15,456 nt of DNA from Weeksellaceae bacterium (lineage in GTDB: Bacteria > Bacteroidota > Bacteroidia > Flavobacteriales > Weeksellaceae): assembly GCA_022701475.1 (NCBI GenBank), contig JAKOOI010000083.1, positions 1-15,456 on the forward strand. The letters run 5' to 3'. How positions within the stretch are numbered: the stretch's first letter is position 1; every line of letters begins with the position of its first letter. Shown here one piece after another: positions 11,708 through 15,456 of the stretch. The notes under the pieces were generated by a model. The model did no database searches, was not told the DNA's origin, and worked only from the letters and a program-made list of their open reading frames with translations. The position numbers and the translations under genes are program-made.

Positions 11708-12868
11708 ATGAATACTCTTTTATCAAAAGCCCACTTATCAACTTTTCTGAAACATTGCAGCGTGCTGTGCATGTACATGATGGTGAATTCACTTTTCATC
11801 ATCAAATACGGTGAATCTCATGGGCTTTTATTTTTAATCGGATACTGGATAATAATATCCGGTGCAGGTGTTTGCTATCTTAGGCTGTCTGTACAGGAAA
11901 AATTCTATCAATGGTGCTTCTCGTCAGCAACTGCTGTATTTTTTATTTTCAGCCTGTATCTGAATCATAAAGTGGATGGGTATTCTCTGAATGTAGACCG
12001 GTGGTCAGCTATGGAAACAGGAATAGAAGCGGTTCTTGACGGGAAATATCCTTATGACATCCCGGATCATATGGGCCAGGAATCATCTAATCTTCCGGTA
12101 CTTATCCTGTTGGGAATGCCTGTTTACCTGCTTTTTGGAAGTGTGGGCTATCTCCAGTCTTTTATTTTTTTACTCTTTTCATATACTGTTTTTGTTTTAT
12201 TCAGAACATACAGGCAGCGGCTGGGTGTTTTGTTGCTGTTTGTGATTTCTCCTGCATATGTATGGGAAATTTATGTAAAGAGTGATCTTGCTTCAAATTT
12301 CATCATTGTTGCAGGATTTTCCGGACTGGTCTGGAACAGGTTTCTGGCCAGGCCGAAAATACGCCCGGAAAGTGTATCGGTTCTTACAGCACTGTTACTG
12401 CTGACCAGGCTCTCATCGGTTATTCCGGCAGGCATTCTTTTGTTCAGGAAGTTTTATCTTTCTTCAGCAGGAGAAAAACTGCGCTTTGTGAGTGTTTTTC
12501 TCGTCACTATTTCAGTCATTTTATATCTTTTCTTTTCTCTTTCTCCTGATTTGCATACCCTACTCAAACATAATCCCTTTTTTATTCAGGGCACCAAACA
12601 ACCGCTTTGGCTCAGTGTTTCTTATATTATACTGGCATTTTTACTTTCATTGAGAATACGTTCGCTGTATGATGTATTTTTATTTTCCGGGATATTGCTG
12701 TTTATCTGCGTATTCATTCCCTTTATCCTCTGCCTGGCAGAATACGGATACAGGGCTACGGTGGCAGATTCTTTCTTTGATATCAGCTTTTTTAATATGA
12801 GCATGCCGTTCATCGTCATCACATTAGGAATGGTATTTTTAATCAACCCCGATAAAGAAAAATCATGA
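11708..12868 (+). CDS. Polytopic membrane protein, GT-C-like (possible polyprenyl-phosphate-dependent glycosyltransferase)
   Basis: A 386-residue integral membrane protein with roughly ten hydrophobic segments, among them about 12-32, 38-58, 72-84, 128-147, 150-165, 172-187, 196-210, 224-245, 259-278, 302-315, 322-343 and 366-379. After the third helix comes a polar loop with NVDRW (95-99), KYPYDIPDHMG (113-123) and SSNLP (126-130). An acidic motif plus a YPY-containing loop between early helices is typical of GT-C enzymes and of GT87-like membrane proteins. A second polar site, KSDLASN, lies at 191-197. Function is therefore likely glycosyl transfer or polysaccharide assembly at the membrane, but this is inference; no catalytic proof is visible. 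Its stop codon overlaps the next gene's ATG (ATGA), linking it to the GT2 enzyme. Confidence 0.65.
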   Translation: MNTLLSKAHLSTFLKHCSVLCMYMMVNSLFIIKYGESHGLLFLIGYWIIISGAGVCYLRLSVQEKFYQWCFSSATAVFFIFSLYLNHKVDGYSLNVDRWSAMETGIEAVLDGKYPYDIPDHMGQESSNLPVLILLGMPVYLLFGSVGYLQSFIFLLFSYTVFVLFRTYRQRLGVLLLFVISPAYVWEIYVKSDLASNFIIVAGFSGLVWNRFLARPKIRPESVSVLTALLLLTRLSSVIPAGILLFRKFYLSSAGEKLRFVSVFLVTISVILYLFFSLSPDLHTLLKHNPFFIQGTKQPLWLSVSYIILAFLLSLRIRSLYDVFLFSGILLFICVFIPFILCLAEYGYRATVADSFFDISFFNMSMPFIVITLGMVFLINPDKEKS

Positions 12869-13668
12869 TTTCCGTTATCATTCCCATGTATAATGCTGAG
12901 CGTTCTATAATTAAAGCTCTGAATTCGGTAAAAAACCAGACTTTTCCGCAGTCGGAATTTGAGATTATCATTATTAATGACGGCTCAACAGACGAAAGTA
13001 CGGAATTGACGGAAAAATACATTCAGCAAAATCCCGGTATGAATATCCTGTTGCTGCACCAATCGAACGGTGGGGTTTCCAGGGCCAGGAACCAAGGGCT
13101 GGCAACAGCCAAAGGTGACTTTATTGCACTGCTGGATGCCGATGACGAATGGCTGCCGTTAAAAACCGAGAAACAGATGAAGTATTTTGAGGATACCGGT
13201 TTTGATTTTCTGGCCACTGCCAGAAACGGAAATCCCTTGTTGTATCCCTACCGTATTTATAACGGAATGGCTGAGATCACATTTGACAAACTGCTCATCA
13301 GGAATGAAGCGCAGCCTTCCACTGTTATTTTCAGAAGGAAAGTATTTGAGAATACAGGATATTTTGATGAGGACCAGCGGTATGCCGAAGATGTAAACTA
13401 CTGGCTGAGAGTCTCTTTGGGAAATACCATGTTCATTCTTGAACAAAGCCTGGTAATCACCGGCAATGGAAAAAGGAGCTTTGGTGTTTCGGGATTGTCA
13501 GCAAACCTTCCGGAGATGGCAAAGGGATTCCGGAAGAACCTTGCAGAAATGTACAGCCTGGGAAAGATCACTTATCTGCGATATCTCATTTTACATATTT
13601 TTTACTGGACAAAATATGTACTTTTGCGGTTCAGAACTTTTTATTACCGTTCAGTCAGATTAAAATAA
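12865..13668 (+). CDS. Glycosyltransferase family 2
   Basis: A 267-residue inverting GT-A enzyme that would transfer a sugar from a nucleotide-sugar donor to a growing surface glycan on the cytosolic face. The nucleotide-binding half has the start SVIIPMYNAE (3-12), NDGSTDES (38-45) and NGGVSRARNQGL (68-79), and the metal-binding DADDEW (91-96) as the DxD-type motif. The acceptor half has RYAEDVNYWLR (170-180), where the ED acts as the usual catalytic-base region. The C-terminal 35 residues are rich in Tyr, Phe, Leu and Arg (YLRYLILHIFYWTKYVLLRF) and look amphipathic, suited to membrane attachment. Donor and acceptor cannot be read from sequence. It overlaps the preceding membrane-protein gene by 4 nt and is followed after 15 nt by the epimerase. 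Confidence 0.9.
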   Translation: MISVIIPMYNAERSIIKALNSVKNQTFPQSEFEIIIINDGSTDESTELTEKYIQQNPGMNILLLHQSNGGVSRARNQGLATAKGDFIALLDADDEWLPLKTEKQMKYFEDTGFDFLATARNGNPLLYPYRIYNGMAEITFDKLLIRNEAQPSTVIFRRKVFENTGYFDEDQRYAEDVNYWLRVSLGNTMFILEQSLVITGNGKRSFGVSGLSANLPEMAKGFRKNLAEMYSLGKITYLRYLILHIFYWTKYVLLRFRTFYYRSVRLK

Positions 13669-13683
13669 TATTTATAACAGCAC

Positions 13684-14814
13684 ATGAAAATACTCATTAC
13701 GGGGGGAGCAGGATTTATCGGAAGCAAGTTGTGTATGGAGCTTGGCAAGAAAGGATATGAAGTTACGGTATTGGACAATCTTTCTTCACAGATCCACGGA
13801 ACTTACCCGGAAGAGGACTCTCCCTTATACAGAAGTATCATCGGCCGGGTACGTTTCATCAAAGGCGACGTTGTAAATGCAGAAGACTGGGAGAACGCAA
13901 TTGAAGGACAGGAGGTTATTGTACATCTCGCTGCAGAGACCGGTACCGGGCAGTCTATGTATCAGATTGAAAAATATTCTGAAGTAAATGTTTCTGGAAC
14001 GGCAAAAATGCTTGATCTTCTTGTAAACAGGCCGCATGCTGTAAGAAAGGTCGTCATTGCTTCTTCCAGGGCTGTTTATGGCGAAGGGAAATATCTTCAT
14101 CCGGAACTGGGACTTATTTATCCCAAACCGAGAAATGTTGAGGAAATGAGAAAGGGGAATTTTGAAATTATTTATCCTGACGGACAGATTCTCAGGGCAC
14201 TGCCTACGGATGAAGAAGCGAAAATACATCCTACCTCCATTTATGGCATTACGAAATATACACAGGAACAGATGGTGATGACAGCCTGTTCGTCCATGGG
14301 AGTAGCACCGGTTGCAGTGAGGTTCCAGAATGTCTATGGCGAAGGGCAGTCATTATTAAATCCTTATACCGGCATCTTATCTATTTTTTCTTCGCAGATT
14401 CTCAATGGCAATGATATTAATATTTTTGAAGACGGCCGGGAATCCAGAGACTTTATCCATGTCAATGATGCGGTGGAAGCTACCATCCGGTGCATTGAAA
14501 GTGATGCGGCAAACGGGGAAATCTTCAACGTGGGAACGGGAATTTCAACGGCTGTTACCACCGTAGCGGAAAATCTGAGAAAATTTTACGACATGGATTT
14601 CGAAATTACCATATCAGGGCAGTTCCGTCTGGGGGACATCCGGCATAATTTTGCAGACATCAGCAAGATCAGGTCCAGGCTTGGTTTCCATCCGGAGATT
14701 TCTTTTGAAGAAGGAATATCTAAATTTACACAATGGGTACTGCAACAGAATATTCAGGATATAAAATTCAAAGAATCCCTTGAGGAAATGAAAATTAAAG
14801 GATTGTTGAAATGA
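13684..14814 (+). CDS. NAD-dependent sugar epimerase, dTDP-L-rhamnose 4-epimerase (WbiB)-like
   Basis: A 376-residue extended short-chain dehydrogenase/reductase acting on a nucleotide sugar. The Rossmann motif GGAGFIG is at 7-13, an acidic residue for NAD at Asp31 (VLDNLS), HLAAETGTGQSMY at 81-93, Ser127/Ser128 in ASSRAVYGEG, and the catalytic pair Tyr187-x3-Lys191 in IYGITK. The sequence around AAETGTGQSMY, RFQNVYGEGQSLLNPYTGILSIFS and GRESRDF matches, from memory, the WbiB group that converts dTDP-L-rhamnose to dTDP-6-deoxy-L-talose. The insertion at about 138-180 also fits. In relatives I remember, that loop holds a CPxCG cysteine pair; here the matching stretch is IIYPDGQ with no cysteine. 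No rhamnose-synthesis genes are in the window. The stop codon overlaps the next ATG. Confidence 0.8.
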   Translation: MKILITGGAGFIGSKLCMELGKKGYEVTVLDNLSSQIHGTYPEEDSPLYRSIIGRVRFIKGDVVNAEDWENAIEGQEVIVHLAAETGTGQSMYQIEKYSEVNVSGTAKMLDLLVNRPHAVRKVVIASSRAVYGEGKYLHPELGLIYPKPRNVEEMRKGNFEIIYPDGQILRALPTDEEAKIHPTSIYGITKYTQEQMVMTACSSMGVAPVAVRFQNVYGEGQSLLNPYTGILSIFSSQILNGNDINIFEDGRESRDFIHVNDAVEATIRCIESDAANGEIFNVGTGISTAVTTVAENLRKFYDMDFEITISGQFRLGDIRHNFADISKIRSRLGFHPEISFEEGISKFTQWVLQQNIQDIKFKESLEEMKIKGLLK

Positions 14815-15456
14815 CGGGGATACAGGGAAAAAAGATACTTTTTTTATCAGTAAGCTTTTTCGGCTATGAAAACGCCATTGCAGAAAGGCTTTCATTACTT
14901 GGTGCTGAAGTGGATTTTTATGATGAACGACCCTCGAATTCAAATCTTTCCAAAGGCCTGATACGCCTCAACAAAAGTATTTATTACCGGAAAATAACCA
15001 GGTATTATCGGCGTATCCTGAATGAAACCCGAAACCGGAAATATGATTATTTCCTGCTGATCAAAGGAGAAGCGACCCCTGCATTTTTCCTGCAGGCGGT
15101 CAGGGACAACAATCCGGGAATACAGATGATCTACTATAATTTCGATCCGCTCTCAGAATATCCTCAGCTCATTTCTCATCTCCGTTATTTTGACAGGAAA
15201 TTTACATTTGAATTCAGTGATGCAGTAACGTTCAATTTGAATTTCCGGCCCCTGTTCTATCTGGATGCATACCGTAATATCCGGCAGGCTGCTGCTTTGG
15301 CTGCAGATTATGATATGGTATTTATAGGTAGCGCCCATACGGACCGTTATATTGTAGGCGAAAAAATCAGGGCTGTGGCAGACGCTCTCCGGCTCAGGTC
15401 TTATTTTTATTATTATGCAATGGGCAGGTTTACTTTCAGATTAAAAAAAATAATTG
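14811..15456 (+). CDS. CgeB-like glycosyltransferase / LPS biosynthesis protein, 3' end cut by window
   Basis: An open frame runs from ATG 14811 to the window end without a stop (215 complete codons). The N-terminus KKILFLSVSFFGYENAIAERLSLLGAEVDFYDER is a Rossmann-like first unit of a GT-B fold, with the FFGYE loop. YDYFLLIKGEATP (78-90), YYNFDPLSEYPQ (108-119) and RYFDRKFTFEFSDA (125-138) follow. These resemble the KGE, YxWDSxxN and FDxxxTFDxxDA blocks of CgeB-type and LPS-biosynthesis glycosyltransferases. DMVFIGSAHTDRY (168-180) likely starts the second domain. It is probably a cytosolic glycosyltransferase in the same surface-glycan operon; the 4-nt ATGA overlap with the epimerase suggests coupling. 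Donor, acceptor and the missing C-terminal half cannot be judged. Confidence 0.8.
   Translation, partial: MTGIQGKKILFLSVSFFGYENAIAERLSLLGAEVDFYDERPSNSNLSKGLIRLNKSIYYRKITRYYRRILNETRNRKYDYFLLIKGEATPAFFLQAVRDNNPGIQMIYYNFDPLSEYPQLISHLRYFDRKFTFEFSDAVTFNLNFRPLFYLDAYRNIRQAAALAADYDMVFIGSAHTDRYIVGEKIRAVADALRLRSYFYYYAMGRFTFRLKKII

Overview
The window looks like chromosomal DNA of a flavobacterium, most likely Chryseobacterium or a close relative in the Weeksellaceae. This is inferred from gene content (a 464-residue flavobacterial-type arginine decarboxylase, a DinB protein ending in a HHRGQ motif, DUF2089, a LURP-one-like protein) and from several start regions that carry the Bacteroidetes -7 element TAnnTTTG with no obvious Shine-Dalgarno. 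No transposase, phage gene, CRISPR array, tRNA or rRNA was seen.

Layout. Positions 1-250 hold two palindromic REP-type doublets downstream of a minus-strand DinB gene (283-774). A gene-poor stretch (775-1570) contains the dinB promoter box, an orphan terminator-like hairpin, a possible tiny membrane-protein gene and a very good promoter for the next operon. That operon (1571-2759) encodes a PduO-type cobalamin adenosyltransferase overlapping a thiamine pyrophosphokinase. Next is arginine decarboxylase (3023-4417), which ends at a strong bidirectional terminator (4502-4536) facing a minus-strand cluster.

The minus-strand cluster (7497 down to 4563) reads DUF2089 zinc-ribbon/HTH regulator, five-helix membrane protein, secreted alpha/beta hydrolase, HAD phosphatase. 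The first three are spaced 3 nt apart. Agmatinase (7678-8535) starts divergently from this cluster behind a tract of 7-bp tandem repeats. With arginine decarboxylase it forms the arginine-agmatine-putrescine route, although the two genes are 3.3 kb apart here. An AraC-Ogt type DNA methyltransferase follows, then a convergent minus-strand pair (LURP-one-like protein and lipoprotein) with a good promoter and a terminator.

The last 4.4 kb begins with recR and continues with tightly packed same-strand surface-polysaccharide genes: a polytopic GT-C-like membrane protein, a GT2 glycosyltransferase, a WbiB-like dTDP-L-rhamnose 4-epimerase-type SDR, and a CgeB-like glycosyltransferase cut by the window end. 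Gaps of 23, -4, 15 and -4 nt suggest cotranscription, possibly from the recR promoter.

I did not find a clear novel defence or mobile system. The most unusual items are the DUF2089-membrane-hydrolase operon, the flanked REP doublet, the heptamer repeats at the agmatinase promoter, a promoter that would make recR leaderless, and a coding-like but start-less 50-codon stretch at 2798-2950.
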